Position numbers and translations under genes: made by a program | NCBI RefSeq assembly: GCF_047123305.1 | Contig: NZ_CP138918.1 | Location: forward strand, 186,001 to 250,000 | Direction: 5' to 3' | Source: Thalassobius sp047123305 | GTDB taxonomy: Bacteria; Pseudomonadota; Alphaproteobacteria; Rhodobacterales; Rhodobacteraceae | Length of the DNA: 64,000 nucleotides | Part shown: one piece after another, positions 23,465 through 32,516 of the stretch | Position numbering within the stretch: the first letter of the stretch is position 1 | How the letters are laid out: each line of letters opens with the position of its first letter | Notes under the pieces: generated by a model | What the model was told of the DNA's origin: nothing | Databases searched by the model: none | What the model saw: only the letters and a program-made list of their open reading frames with translations

Positions 23465-25354
23465 TTACTCAGCCCATTCCCATGGGCGGGTGAAGGCGCC
23501 GAGGACATGGCCCACCCCTTCGTCATGCACAACACCGGTGCGTTTGACATGGGCCACCAGACCACGTTTCTTGTCGTCTGTGACTTCAACCACCTGCGCG
23601 TTCAGCTTGGCCTCTTCCAGCGCGGCATTGTAGATCCGGGTGATGGCGCTTTTGCGCAGGTCCGGCTTGAACACCTTGCCCACCGCCGTTTTCGGCAGTT
23701 CGTCCAGAACCTCAACATATTTCGGGATCGCTGCGCGTTCATGTACGTGGACCTTGCAGTGCTCCAGCAGCTCCGCACCCGTCACCGAGGCGCCTTCGAC
23801 CAGTTCCACATAGGCGCAGGGCAGTTCACCCGAATGCGCGTCCGGCTGGCCGATGGCCCCGGCCATGGCCACGTCGTGATGCGCCAGCAGCGCCTCTTCG
23901 ATCTCCGCCGGATCAATGTTGTGGCCGCCACGAATAATCAGATCCTTGGCACGACCAGTGATCCATAGGTAGTTCTCTGCATCAATGCGGCCCAGATCGC
24001 CGGTACGCAGATATTTGCCGTGATGGTAGAGATTGGCGTTCTTATCTGCCTCGGTGTAGGTATTGCCCGCATAAACACCGGGGCTGGAGACGCAGATTTC
24101 GCCCACTTCATCGGGGCCGCACTCGACCGGTTCGCCGTTGACCTCTTTGAAGATGCGCACGTCACTGTAGGGGAAGCGGATGCCGATCGACCCGACCTTC
24201 TTACCCCCGGTTGGCGGGTTACAGGACACCAGGCAAGTCGCCTCGGTCAGGCCGTAGCCTTCTACGATGGTAACACCAGAGGCCTCTTCGAACCGTTTGA
24301 ACAGTTCCAGCGGCAGCGGCGCGGAGCCCGAGAACGATGTTTTCACCGAGGAGATATCCGCATCCACCGGACGCTGCATCATCGCCGAAATGGCCGTCGG
24401 CACCGTGATGATAAAGGTGATCTGCCAGCGCTCGATCAGCTTCCAGAAGTTGTCAAACACCCCGTCGCCGCGATAGCCCGCAGGCGTGGGGAAAACCACA
24501 TGGGTGCCTGCTGAGATTGCCGACATCATGATCACGTGGCAGGCAAAGACGTGGAACATCGGCAGCGGGCAGATGACATTGTCTTCGTTGGTGAACAGCA
24601 GCGTCGCGCCCAGCCAGCCGTTGTAGACCATGCCAGAATAGCGGTGCTGCGCCACTTTGGGCATGCCCGTGGTGCCACCGGTGTGAAAATAGGCGGCGAC
24701 GCGATCCTCGGAGCTGTCCGCAAAGGACAGGCTGGTCGGGTACTTCTTGGCCGTCTTGTTGAAATCCAGCACATCAGCGTGATGGTTGCCCGGATTCTTT
24801 GGACGGATCAGCGGCACGATGAAGGATTTCGGCGGGGTCAGATAGCGGTTGAGGTCAATCTCAAGAACCGTATGCACCCCCGGCGCATGGCGCACTGCCT
24901 CCGCGGTTTTCTGGGCCACATCGGTTTTCGGGAAGGCCTTCAGGGTCACCACAACCTTGGCACCGGTTTCGCGTAGGATCGCGGCGATCTGTTCGGGCTC
25001 CAGCAGCGGGTTGATGGGGTTGATGATGCCCGCAATGGCACCGCCAAAGATGGTCAACAGAGTTTCGGTACAGTTGGGCAGAATGCAGGCCACAACGTCC
25101 TGTTCGCCAATGCCCAGATCACGGAACATATTGGCCACCTGACAGGTGCGCGCATGCAGCTCGTTCCAGGTCAGCGTCTCGGCTTTGTCCTTGGGGCCGC
25201 TGAGCAGCTGAAAGGTGATCGCCTTCCCATTGCCATGGCGGTCTTTGGTGCGTGTCAAAAGCTCATAGAATGTGACCGGCACATCGCGGTCTTCCCATGG
25301 CATTTCATTTTCCAAGGCAATCGTATCTTGAACCGAGGCGAACCCCATCGGCAA
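23465..25354 (-). CDS. AMP-dependent acyl-CoA synthetase
   Basis: A 629-residue member of the adenylate-forming superfamily that makes acyl-CoA from a carboxylic acid, ATP and CoA. The P-loop YFHTGGTTGMPK and the later VEGYGLTEATCL, YLRTGDLGRID, LIIRGGHNIDPAEIE and the catalytic lysine region TAVGKVFKPDLRK are present and complete. It is longer than most FadD proteins, because of an N-terminal extension and an insertion around residues 150-200 (DLNRYLTPPKSFIVPL). Long-chain or aromatic acids are possible substrates. It is a single-gene unit with its own terminator; a 424-base gap lies upstream. Confidence 0.9.
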   Translation of the reverse strand: MPMGFASVQDTIALENEMPWEDRDVPVTFYELLTRTKDRHGNGKAITFQLLSGPKDKAETLTWNELHARTCQVANMFRDLGIGEQDVVACILPNCTETLLTIFGGAIAGIINPINPLLEPEQIAAILRETGAKVVVTLKAFPKTDVAQKTAEAVRHAPGVHTVLEIDLNRYLTPPKSFIVPLIRPKNPGNHHADVLDFNKTAKKYPTSLSFADSSEDRVAAYFHTGGTTGMPKVAQHRYSGMVYNGWLGATLLFTNEDNVICPLPMFHVFACHVIMMSAISAGTHVVFPTPAGYRGDGVFDNFWKLIERWQITFIITVPTAISAMMQRPVDADISSVKTSFSGSAPLPLELFKRFEEASGVTIVEGYGLTEATCLVSCNPPTGGKKVGSIGIRFPYSDVRIFKEVNGEPVECGPDEVGEICVSSPGVYAGNTYTEADKNANLYHHGKYLRTGDLGRIDAENYLWITGRAKDLIIRGGHNIDPAEIEEALLAHHDVAMAGAIGQPDAHSGELPCAYVELVEGASVTGAELLEHCKVHVHERAAIPKYVEVLDELPKTAVGKVFKPDLRKSAITRIYNAALEEAKLNAQVVEVTDDKKRGLVAHVKRTGVVHDEGVGHVLGAFTRPWEWAE

Positions 25355-25778
25355 TTCCTCCCATTACGTCTGCCCCGTTTATGAGGCGTTTTGTCCCTCG
25401 CAACAATGTGGAAGGGAAATTGTGCTGATACAAGGTTTCATTCGGTCGGGGGCGCAACGTCAAAGGATCTGTGACGCTGCGCGATTCAAGTCCAACGGGA
25501 AGTTTCCCAAAGGTCATACGGCCTTAACCCGATCCCCTACGGGTCCGATGCCGGAGCTACCCCCGTGCCCCGGTTGGAAGAGGTGGACACACCCGAGGGG
25601 GTCGCCCCCACCTCTTCCGTCCCGTGGTGGGTGAATTTGCTATGCCCCGAAAAGCGGGGCGTTTCACGGGGAAGAAACAGGGCACTGCATCAGAACGGGT
25701 CGCGGTGTTGCAGGTAACAAAAAACCGGCGCGGCCCTGCCGCACCGGTTTTTCTATGTTTCTGCAGGTAAGTTCAGCC
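25355..25778. other. Intergenic region with a long inverted repeat
   Basis: This 424-base gap lies between the acyl-CoA synthetase start and the ABC exporter end. It contains an 11-bp perfect inverted repeat, GGAAGAGGTGG at 25576-25586 and its complement at 25608-25618, with a smaller nested stem between, and the terminator at 25718-25755. No convincing gene, tRNA or riboswitch is seen in it. Confidence 0.5.
25718..25755 (-). terminator. Terminator of the ABC exporter gene
   Basis: On the minus strand ACCGG-T-GCGGC, loop AGG, GCCGC-G-CCGGT is followed by TTTTTTG. It lies 24 bases after the stop of the MsbA-like gene. Confidence 0.85.
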
Positions 25779-27572
25779 TCAGGCCACTTCAAACCCTTCG
25801 GTAAACTGCAGCTTGGCCAGCTGGGCATAGAGCCCGCCTTCAGCCACCAGCTGATCGTGGGTGCCTTGCGCCACAATCCGGCCCTCGTCCATGACGATGA
25901 TCCGGTCGGCCTTTTTCACCGTTGCCAGACGGTGGGCCACAATAATGGTGGTGCGGGTTTTGGACAGCTCGTCCACCGCCGCCTGCACCGCCCGTTCGCT
26001 GGCCGCATCCAGGGCCGAAGTGGCCTCATCCAGCAACAGCACCGGCGCGTCCCTCAGGATAGCGCGGGCAATGGCGATCCGTTGTTTCTGGCCACCTGAC
26101 AGCATCACGCCCCGTTCGCCCACCTCGCTGCCATAGCCATCGGGCAGCTTCATGATGAAGTCATGCGCCGCGGCGGCTTTGGCTGCGGCCTCAACCTCAG
26201 CATCGGTGGCCTCGGGACGGCCAAAACGGATGTTTTCCCGGGCAGTCGAGGCAAAGATCACCGGATCCTGCGGCACCAGCGCCAGTTGCTTGCGGAATTC
26301 ATCCCGCGCCATGTCTTTCAGGTCGACCCCGTCCAGCAGAATGCGGCCCGCCTGCGGATCATAGAACCGTTGGATGGTCTGGATGATCGTGGTTTTGCCA
26401 GCGCCCGAAGGCCCCACAATCGCCACGGTTTCCCCCGGCTGAATTGTCAGATCAACGTGATCCAGTGCTGAGGCATCAGGACGGGTGGGATAACGGAAAG
26501 ACACGTCCTCAAATGTGATCTGCCCCGTGGCATTGGCCGGTGCCGGAACGGGCTGCGCCGGATCGGCAACAGTGTCTTCTGCGTTAAGCAGTTCCACCAG
26601 ACGCTCGGTCGCGCCGGCGGCCCGCTGCAATTCGCCCCAGATCTCCGACAGCGCCCCAACAGAGCCTGCCACCATGACCGAATAGATCACAAACTGCACC
26701 AGTGCCCCGGCGCTCATTGTGTCATTGCGCACGTCATTGGCCCCGATCCACAAAACACCAACCACACCCGAAAACACCAGGAAAATCACAATCACCGTCA
26801 TCAAAGCCCGCGTGGTGATCCGACGTTTGGCCGAGCCAAAACTGGCCTCGGTCACATCGGAAAATTCGCGACGAATGGCCCCTTCAGCGGTAAACGCCTG
26901 CACCGTCTGCACCGACTGCAGCGCCTCAGACGCATTGCCAGAGCTTTGTGCGATCCAATCCTGATTTTCCCGGCTCAAATTGCGCAGCTTGCGGCCCAGC
27001 ACCAGAATGGGCACCACCACCAGCGGCACAATCAGCAGAACCAGACCGGTCAGCTTAGCCGAGGTGAACAGCATCAGCACCAGCCCGCCCAGGAAGATTA
27101 GCACATTGCGCAACGCCACCGAAATGGACGACCCGATAACCGACAGGATCAGCGTGGTATCTGTGGTGATCCGGCTCAGCACTTCGCCGGTCATGATATT
27201 CTCGAAAAACGCAGGCGACATGCCGACCACACGGTCAAACACCGCTTTGCGGATGTCAGCGACCACCCGCTCCCCCAGCCGGGTGACCAGCATGTAACGC
27301 AGCCCGGTGCCAATCGCGAGCAGCCCGGCAATGGCCATTGCCGCCGTGAAATAGAGATCCAGAATGGCGCCGTCTTCGGCGTTGAAATTGTCCACCACCC
27401 GACGCACCGCCAGCGGCAACATCAGCGAAACCGAAGCCGTCAGCACCAGAGCCAGACCGGCCAGTGCAACCATGCCTTTATAAGGGCTGAGGAAGGGCCA
27501 CAGCTCTCTTAGCGCACCAACACGTTTGGATTTTGCGCGATCCTCATCCGATGTCATCGGGGCACGGGCCAT
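25779..27572 (-). CDS. MsbA-like ABC transporter, fused membrane and ATPase domains
   Basis: A 597-residue half-size ABC exporter. The N-terminal domain has six membrane segments (LAGLALVLTASVSLMLPLAV, then FTAAMAIAGLLAIGTGL and later ones); the C-terminal ATPase has Walker A GPSGAGKTT, signature LSGGQKQRIAIARAI, Walker B VLLLDEATSALD and the switch histidine in IIVAHRLATV. ATG 27572 (MARAPMTSDED) is chosen because GAGGAAGGA precedes it; the frame extends 53 codons further up without a ribosome site. Such homodimeric exporters move lipids, lipopolysaccharide precursors or drugs. It is divergent from the Lrp regulator gene, 208 bases apart. Confidence 0.9.
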   Translation of the reverse strand: MARAPMTSDEDRAKSKRVGALRELWPFLSPYKGMVALAGLALVLTASVSLMLPLAVRRVVDNFNAEDGAILDLYFTAAMAIAGLLAIGTGLRYMLVTRLGERVVADIRKAVFDRVVGMSPAFFENIMTGEVLSRITTDTTLILSVIGSSISVALRNVLIFLGGLVLMLFTSAKLTGLVLLIVPLVVVPILVLGRKLRNLSRENQDWIAQSSGNASEALQSVQTVQAFTAEGAIRREFSDVTEASFGSAKRRITTRALMTVIVIFLVFSGVVGVLWIGANDVRNDTMSAGALVQFVIYSVMVAGSVGALSEIWGELQRAAGATERLVELLNAEDTVADPAQPVPAPANATGQITFEDVSFRYPTRPDASALDHVDLTIQPGETVAIVGPSGAGKTTIIQTIQRFYDPQAGRILLDGVDLKDMARDEFRKQLALVPQDPVIFASTARENIRFGRPEATDAEVEAAAKAAAAHDFIMKLPDGYGSEVGERGVMLSGGQKQRIAIARAILRDAPVLLLDEATSALDAASERAVQAAVDELSKTRTTIIVAHRLATVKKADRIIVMDEGRIVAQGTHDQLVAEGGLYAQLAKLQFTEGFEVA

Positions 27573-27780
27573 GAAACGTCCTTCCTCATCTTTGCCGAGC
27601 GGGTTTAAGCGACCCGTGGGCCTCGGGCAAGCATCGCCTGCACCGCAAGCGATATGGGGCGCGAGACAAAGCGCCGCAAGGGTTGCGGCGCGGGATCCAA
27701 TTAGACGCAGAATCGCTTGACCGAACACCATAATTCAGCAATCTTGACGACAAAAAACACCACACAACGGAGATCCTACG

Positions 27781-28245
27781 GTGCTTGACGCTACAGACCG
27801 CAAAATCTGCGACCTCCTTCAGGACAACGCTCGCGCCTCCTCTACCGAGGTTGCGGCGCAAGTGGGGTTGTCGGTCTCTGCCACCAATGACCGTATCCGG
27901 CGCCTCAGCGACAATGGCACCATCACCGGTTGGCATGCGACACTCGCACCAGAGGCCTTTGATGCCACGCTCTGCGCCTTTGTGCTGCTGGACTGTGCCT
28001 ATGAAGGGGAGGCCGCGGCTGTCACCGCCCTCAAAGCCCGGCCCGAGGTGCAGGAGTTGCACCATATCTCTGGACCGCATTCCTATCTGATGAAGCTGCG
28101 TCTGGCCGACACGGCTGCATTGCAACGCTTTCTCACCACCCATGTGAAACCCTTGCCCGCCATCACCCGCACGGAAACAATCATCACCTTAAGCAACGAC
28201 AAAGAGACCCCGCAGATCGCCATCCAGGACGCAGACGATGTTTGA
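27781..28245 (+). CDS. Lrp/AsnC-family transcriptional regulator
   Basis: A 154-residue regulator. The N-terminal helix-turn-helix spans LLQDNARASSTEVAAQVGLSVSATNDRIRRLSDNG (roughly residues 12-46), followed by a C-terminal RAM ligand-binding domain with PEVQELHHISGPHSYLMKLRL. The start is GTG 27781 with ACGGAG upstream. Its end overlaps the LysE-type exporter gene by eight bases, so regulator and exporter form one operon; this pairing is a frequent scheme in which an amino acid activates its own export. The effector is unknown. Confidence 0.93.
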   Translation: MLDATDRKICDLLQDNARASSTEVAAQVGLSVSATNDRIRRLSDNGTITGWHATLAPEAFDATLCAFVLLDCAYEGEAAAVTALKARPEVQELHHISGPHSYLMKLRLADTAALQRFLTTHVKPLPAITRTETIITLSNDKETPQIAIQDADDV

Positions 28246-28864
28246 CGTTTTCTTTCAGGGGCTCGCCGTCGGTTTTGCCATTGCGGTGCCCGTTGGCCCA
28301 ATTGGTCTGCTGTGTATCCGGCGCAGCATGGCCGAAGGGCGCCCCACAGGGGTGGCCACCGGCATGGGCGCGGCGGCGGCGGATGGCACCTATGGGTTTC
28401 TGGTTGCGGCGGGTGTCTCTGCCACCGGTCTGTTGGTCAGCTATGCCACCCAGATGCAGCTGTTTGGCGGGTTGCTGATTGCAGTGCTTGGCCTGATGAC
28501 AGCGCGCGCTTTCTTTCTGCCCCGCCCCGAAGTGGCCGATCTGCCGCCCAGCAAAACCGTGGCCAGCGCCTTTGGCACCACCTATCTGCTGACCCTGTCA
28601 AACCCGATGACGATCATTGGCTTCACCGGCATGATCGCGGGCCTTGGTGCGGCGGCGGGCGGCGGTGGCGCATCGGCCTATCTGTTGGTCGCAGGGGTCT
28701 TTCTGGGGTCCGCGCTATGGTGGCTGATCCTGGTGCAGCTGGCGCTTTGGGCACGCGCGCGGCTGACCGGCGGGGCGCTGAAATGGCTGGATCTGCTGGC
28801 GGGGACAGTGCTGGTGCTCTGGGGGCTGCGGCTGGCGATAGGGGCCGGTGCAATGCCACATTGA
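28238..28864 (+). CDS. LysE-family amino acid exporter
   Basis: A 208-residue membrane protein with about six helices and the LysE/RhtB-type start GLAVGFAIAVPVGPIGLLCIR, containing the conserved GPxG-like turn. The second helix region ADGTYGFLVAAGVSA and LTLSNPMTIIGFTGMIAGL, with the Asn-Pro pair, are also family traits. It overlaps the Lrp-type regulator gene and is followed by a tRNA gene on the other strand. It probably exports an amino acid or a related metabolite sensed by that regulator. Confidence 0.92.
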   Translation: MFDVFFQGLAVGFAIAVPVGPIGLLCIRRSMAEGRPTGVATGMGAAAADGTYGFLVAAGVSATGLLVSYATQMQLFGGLLIAVLGLMTARAFFLPRPEVADLPPSKTVASAFGTTYLLTLSNPMTIIGFTGMIAGLGAAAGGGGASAYLLVAGVFLGSALWWLILVQLALWARARLTGGALKWLDLLAGTVLVLWGLRLAIGAGAMPH

Positions 28865-28916
28865 CGGCACAGTTGCGCCGGGCCTGAGCAGAGAGTCATT
28901 TCCGATAAGGGGAACT

Positions 28917-28990
28917 TGGAGCGGGTAGCGGGAATCGAACCCGCACCTTAAGCTTGGAAGGCTCTTATGATACCATTTCACCATACCCGC
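28917..28990 (-). tRNA. tRNA-Gly(TCC)
   Basis: On the minus strand the 74 bases fold as a tRNA: acceptor GCGGGTA pairs with TACCCGC, discriminator T followed by an encoded CCA, T arm GCGGGTTCGAATCCCGC, and anticodon loop CTTCCAA giving anticodon TCC, which reads GGA glycine codons. Confidence 0.96.
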
Positions 28991-29088
28991 TCAGAGTAGG
29001 CGAGGGTTTAGGAAATGCCTCAGGGAAGGTCAAGCAGAAAGCGGCGCTCCCTGCGCACTCCTTTGCCCAAACCCTTCCCTCCTCACAG

Positions 29089-29115
29089 AAAACGGGGCCA
29101 CGTGGGCCCCGTTTC
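29089..29115 (-). terminator. Terminator of bioMNY
   Basis: AACGGGGCC-ACGTG-GGCCCCGTT is followed by TTCTGT on the minus strand. It lies 33 bases beyond the bioY stop codon and ends the biotin transporter operon. Confidence 0.82.
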
Positions 29116-29147
29116 ATCTTGCTCAAATTGATTTGTGTTTCCAGCGG

Positions 29148-29687
29148 TTAGCCAGCAACCAGGCCGGGGCGCGCTTTGCGCAGGCCCTGGGTGATCAGAC
29201 CCGCCAGCACACATTTGATGAGGTCGCCGGGAATGAAGGCGTACATCGACTTGGTCAGCCCCAGCAGGGTTGCGTCCAGTTTCAGGTACATGCCGACGAT
29301 GCCGATCGGGTAAAGCACCAGAATGCCGCCAATCGCCGCTGCCATCGCCGGGGTGATCCACCCGCCTTTGGAGGCCCACATTTCGGCCAGCAGACCGGTA
29401 ACATAAGCCGCCACAACCCAGCCGAACAGGAAGCCAGCGGTCACACCGCTAAAGACACCCAGACCACCACGGCCACCGGCCAACAGCGGCAAGCCCAGCG
29501 CCACCAGCGCCAGGAACAGGATCACGGCCAATGCGCCGCGTTTAGCCCCCAGCACAGTGCCAGCCAGCATGATGCCAAGGCTTTGACCGGTGATCGGCAC
29601 ACCCAATGGCAGAGTGAATTTGGGAATGAGGCCCAATGCAGCGATCAGGGCTGCAAAAAGCGCGATTTGAGTAAGGTTGCGTTCCAT
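29148..29687 (-). CDS. bioY: Biotin transporter substrate-binding subunit BioY
   Basis: A 179-residue membrane protein with about six helices, the S component of an energy-coupling factor transporter that binds biotin. Family landmarks are IPKFTLPLGVPITGQSLGIMLAG, here split by the typical Pro-Ile-Thr-x-Gln motif, LGAKRGALAVILFLALVALG, GGRGGLGVFSGVTAGFL and FIPGDLIKCVLAG near the end. It is the last gene of bioM-bioN-bioY; unlike many bacteria that use BioY alone or with a shared module, this organism has a dedicated ATPase and T component. Confidence 0.96.
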   Translation of the reverse strand: MERNLTQIALFAALIAALGLIPKFTLPLGVPITGQSLGIMLAGTVLGAKRGALAVILFLALVALGLPLLAGGRGGLGVFSGVTAGFLFGWVVAAYVTGLLAEMWASKGGWITPAMAAAIGGILVLYPIGIVGMYLKLDATLLGLTKSMYAFIPGDLIKCVLAGLITQGLRKARPGLVAG

Positions 29688-29735
29688 TTGATCCGTCCCC
29701 TAGGATTCCGTAGATTTACTGTATTGGGTGCCTTG

Positions 29736-30335
29736 TTACTCCACTCCGCCGCGGGCCTTCAACGCCTCAGCGACCTGTTCGGCGTCATCCAACGCCAAGA
29801 GTGCGAAAGGTAACAATAATTTCCAGCTGAAGCGCTTGTGTGATCGGGCCCGCCAGGCCTCGGTCAGGGCAGCGCCCTTCTGGGTGAGTACCGGAATGAA
29901 CCGTACGACAAGCGCCACCGACAACGCAATACGACGACGGATATGGCGCGGCAGCCCCAGAGCACCGAGGCATTTGTCCACCACCGCCAGCAGGTCCTCA
30001 AGTGCGGTGGTCATGGTCACAAGGTTGGCCAGCCCCACCGCCGCGATCAGCCGCAGGCAGACCACCACACCCGCCTCCAGATCGCGGGTTGCCAGATGGT
30101 ATGTCAGGATAATCGCCGCCACCCAGAACACCGGCCGCATCAGGCGCAGCCCCTGTCGGGCAAAACGCAAGCCGCCCACCAGATAGGCCCCTGCCACAGC
30201 CAGAGTGACCAGAAGCGCGCTCAGGCTCTGCCCAAGGTTGAAGGTGGCGATTGTAAAGAAACATAGACCAAAAAGTTTCGGTCCCGCTGGCCAGCGATGG
30301 TAGACAGTTCGGACCTCAGAGGTCAGCGAAATCAT
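29736..30335 (-). CDS. bioN: Biotin transporter energy-coupling protein BioN (T component)
   Basis: A 199-residue membrane protein of the CbiQ/EcfT type. It has four or five helices and the paired coupling motifs of T components with Ala-Arg-Gly-like character near ALTEAWRARSHKRF and EQVAEALKARGG at the C-terminus, which contact the ATPase. The start is ATG 30335 (MISLTSEV), within the end of bioM, giving a 20-base overlap. It links BioM and BioY in the membrane. Confidence 0.93.
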   Translation of the reverse strand: MISLTSEVRTVYHRWPAGPKLFGLCFFTIATFNLGQSLSALLVTLAVAGAYLVGGLRFARQGLRLMRPVFWVAAIILTYHLATRDLEAGVVVCLRLIAAVGLANLVTMTTALEDLLAVVDKCLGALGLPRHIRRRIALSVALVVRFIPVLTQKGAALTEAWRARSHKRFSWKLLLPFALLALDDAEQVAEALKARGGVE

Positions 30336-31089
30336 CACCGTTCCCCTGTGCGCGCATCGCCTCAACATAGGCGGCGATCACTTCGGCCGCCGGGCCGTCG
30401 CGTTCAATCTTGCCCTGTTCGACCCAGATCACCCGGTCATAATCGCCCAGCGCTTCAAGGTCGTGGCTGATATGAACCAGCGCCGGTGTCACCCCGTCGA
30501 GATAGCGCGACAGCGCCAATGTGGTCGGCAGGTCCAACCCGGCAAAGGGTTCGTCCAGCACAATCACGCCGGGGTTCATCGCCAGCACCGCCATCAGACA
30601 CACCAGATGCCGCTGGCCCTGGCTCAGCGTCTGGATGCTGCGGTCATACCAATCAGGGCGTTTGAATTTCTCCAGCGTCACCCGTGCCTTGGCCTGCGCG
30701 TCGTCTTTGGGCATGCCCTGCGCCACCAGACCAAAGGTCAGTTCTTCGCCCACAGTGGGAAAGATGATCTGGTGATCGGGGTTCTGAAACAGAATGCCCA
30801 CGGTGCGCAGCGCCTTCAGACGTTCGCTGGAGACAGCAACCCCGTTCACGGTCACCTCACCTGCATCGGCGGGGGCAAGACCGGCGATCAGACGGGCCAA
30901 TTGCGATTTGCCTGAACCGTTGCGACCAATCACCCCAATCCGGTGTTCACGCAGCGACAGGTTCAGACCTTTGAAGATCTCCACCCCGTCGCGGGAATAG
31001 TCGAGGTTGCTGATTTCCACCCGACAGGCGGGGGACAGGGTTTCAACCTGCGGATCAGTGGTCTGGCCGTCGTTCTGGCTGCGCATCAT
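30316..31089 (-). CDS. bioM: Biotin transporter ATP-binding protein BioM
   Basis: A 257-residue ABC ATPase of the energy-coupling factor class. Walker A is GRNGSGKS, the Q loop FQNPDHQIIFPTVGEEL, which is typical of EcfA-type ATPases, the signature TLSQGQRHLVCLMAVL is a variant with Ser-Gln-Gly-Gln, and Walker B is VIVLDEPFAGLD. The first 25 residues are a hydrophilic extension. It is the first gene of the biotin uptake operon. No BioR box was recognised in its upstream region. Confidence 0.93.
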   Translation of the reverse strand: MMRSQNDGQTTDPQVETLSPACRVEISNLDYSRDGVEIFKGLNLSLREHRIGVIGRNGSGKSQLARLIAGLAPADAGEVTVNGVAVSSERLKALRTVGILFQNPDHQIIFPTVGEELTFGLVAQGMPKDDAQAKARVTLEKFKRPDWYDRSIQTLSQGQRHLVCLMAVLAMNPGVIVLDEPFAGLDLPTTLALSRYLDGVTPALVHISHDLEALGDYDRVIWVEQGKIERDGPAAEVIAAYVEAMRAQGNGDDFADL

Positions 31090-31421
31090 GGCTCTCCGTT
31101 CGCGCCCCGATTACAGGGAAAATCCGCCCCAAGGCAAGGCACAGAAACTTTTTTGCAAAAAACTTCTAAAATGACGCTGCGCCCTGTCGTTAATAGGTAT
31201 GCGGGAGACTTCGCATCGCAAGCGCCTGCACAATCCAATGCCCAATTCCGCAGTCTTGCGATTGCACCTGACCAGCCTTTGCTGACGCGGCCTCTTTGTT
31301 CTCATCCCCCGATGCCGCTGCCCGAAGTCCGATAGGGATCCCCGCATCTAAGGCCGCGCGATGTCCCCGCGCGGTCTTTCTTATGGGGCTTTCTTAGGGC
31401 ACCCCAACATGCCCATCGCGC
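31090..31421. other. Intergenic region with a plus-strand terminator
   Basis: This 332-base gap separates bioM from the SRAP gene; both are on the minus strand. It holds the bioM promoter region, an A- and T-rich stretch at 31148-31175, and a plus-strand terminator at 31354-31382 that serves no annotated gene. A small RNA on the plus strand between about 31175 and 31375 is possible but unidentified. Confidence 0.45.
31354..31382 (+). terminator. Orphan plus-strand terminator
   Basis: CCGCGCG-ATGTCCC-CGCGCGG followed by TCTTTCTT. No plus-strand coding gene ends nearby, so it could end a small non-coding transcript, or it may serve the minus strand only as a weak stem. Confidence 0.55.
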
Positions 31422-32093
31422 TTAATCTTCAAACGGTTCAATCAACTCCGGACCCGAGGCCCGGTTGGAATTCACCGCCCGGCTGACCCGATGCAACTGC
31501 AGGGTCTCCTCCGGCGCCGCCTGCATCAGGGTTGCGGCGCCATGGCCCTCTTCCCCCAGCCATTTCGCCCATTGATCAGGGCCAAGGATCACCGGCATCC
31601 GGTGATGCACCTCCGCGATATCCGCGCTTGCCGCAGTGGTGACAATGGCGCAAGTGCGCAGCGGATCCGCGTCTTCTGGCCCCTGCCAATCCTGCCAAAC
31701 CCCCGCCATCACCAGTGGCGCCCCATCTCGACGAGTGATCCACCACGGCAACCGGTCGCCTTCGACATCCTTGCTCCATTCGTAAAACCCATCTGTCGGG
31801 ATCAGGCACCGCCGCGTCCGACAGGCGGCGCGAAAAGCGGGTTTATCGGCAATGGTTTCGGCCCGCGCGTTGATCAGCAGCGGCCCATCGTTGGGTGCCT
31901 TGTACCAATGCGGCAGGAACCCCCAGCGCATTGCCCCAAGCCGACGCATTTCAGTGTCCGAGTAGACCACATGTACGCCAGTCGTTGGGCAGACGTTGAA
32001 ATTTGGCACCTCAGGCAAGTTGTTCGCCGGCGCCGCCTGAAACAGCTGCGCCATCGCATCATTGGGGAGCGTGACTGCAAACCGGCCGCACAT
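31422..32093 (-). CDS. SRAP-family protein (YedK/HMCES-like) abasic-site protector
   Basis: A 223-residue SOS response-associated peptidase-fold protein. The invariant Cys2 (MCGRFA), which forms a covalent thiazolidine link to abasic sites in single-stranded DNA, follows the start methionine. Other family marks are WGFLPHW, INARAETIADKPAFR, GFYEWSK with the active glutamate, and VHHRMPVIL with the histidine. It shields abasic DNA during replication. It starts four bases past the end of the DUF1992 gene, so both share a transcript. Confidence 0.94.
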   Translation of the reverse strand: MCGRFAVTLPNDAMAQLFQAAPANNLPEVPNFNVCPTTGVHVVYSDTEMRRLGAMRWGFLPHWYKAPNDGPLLINARAETIADKPAFRAACRTRRCLIPTDGFYEWSKDVEGDRLPWWITRRDGAPLVMAGVWQDWQGPEDADPLRTCAIVTTAASADIAEVHHRMPVILGPDQWAKWLGEEGHGAATLMQAAPEETLQLHRVSRAVNSNRASGPELIEPFED

Positions 32094-32096
32094 GGA

Positions 32097-32405
32097 TCAA
32101 CGGCTATGCTGCTTGCGCGCGATCTCAATCCGCGCTTCCATCATCGACATCTCTTTCATGATGTCGCGACGGCGGGTGCGATCGCCAGTTTCCCGCAGCT
32201 CTGCACGCAACCGCGCCATTTCACGGGTCAGGCTGACAAACTCCGGCACGCCGCCACTTTCCTTCACCAACCGGTTCAGCAAAGCGTTTTCCGGATCCTC
32301 AACCTGCGGCAAAGGTTTCCCTGCGCCTTCCAGATCATCAAAGGCACCGTCGGCCTCTGCCTCGGCGATCTTGAGATTGATCAGGTCGATTAGCGGGTGA
32401 TCCAT
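32097..32405 (-). CDS. DUF1992 (DnaJ homologue C28-like) protein
   Basis: A 102-residue, mostly helical protein of the DUF1992 family. The signature is the N-terminal block LIDLINLKIAEAEADGAFDDL followed by GAGKPLP, then an alpha-helical, charged C-terminal part rich in Arg and Glu that may form a coiled coil. The start is ATG 32405 with AGAGG upstream; longer starts at 32435 or 32498 lack ribosome sites. The molecular role of the family is not known. It is co-transcribed with the SRAP gene. Confidence 0.85.
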   Translation of the reverse strand: MDHPLIDLINLKIAEAEADGAFDDLEGAGKPLPQVEDPENALLNRLVKESGGVPEFVSLTREMARLRAELRETGDRTRRRDIMKEMSMMEARIEIARKQHSR

Positions 32406-32516
32406 AGGCCTCTGACTCTTTGAGAGTGGTATCATAGCGCCACTGCCCCGACCGGTCGAGCCACCAGATACACGTCGATGGGAGGGGGTGATGACCACCC
32501 CCTCCGCATGGTTGCC

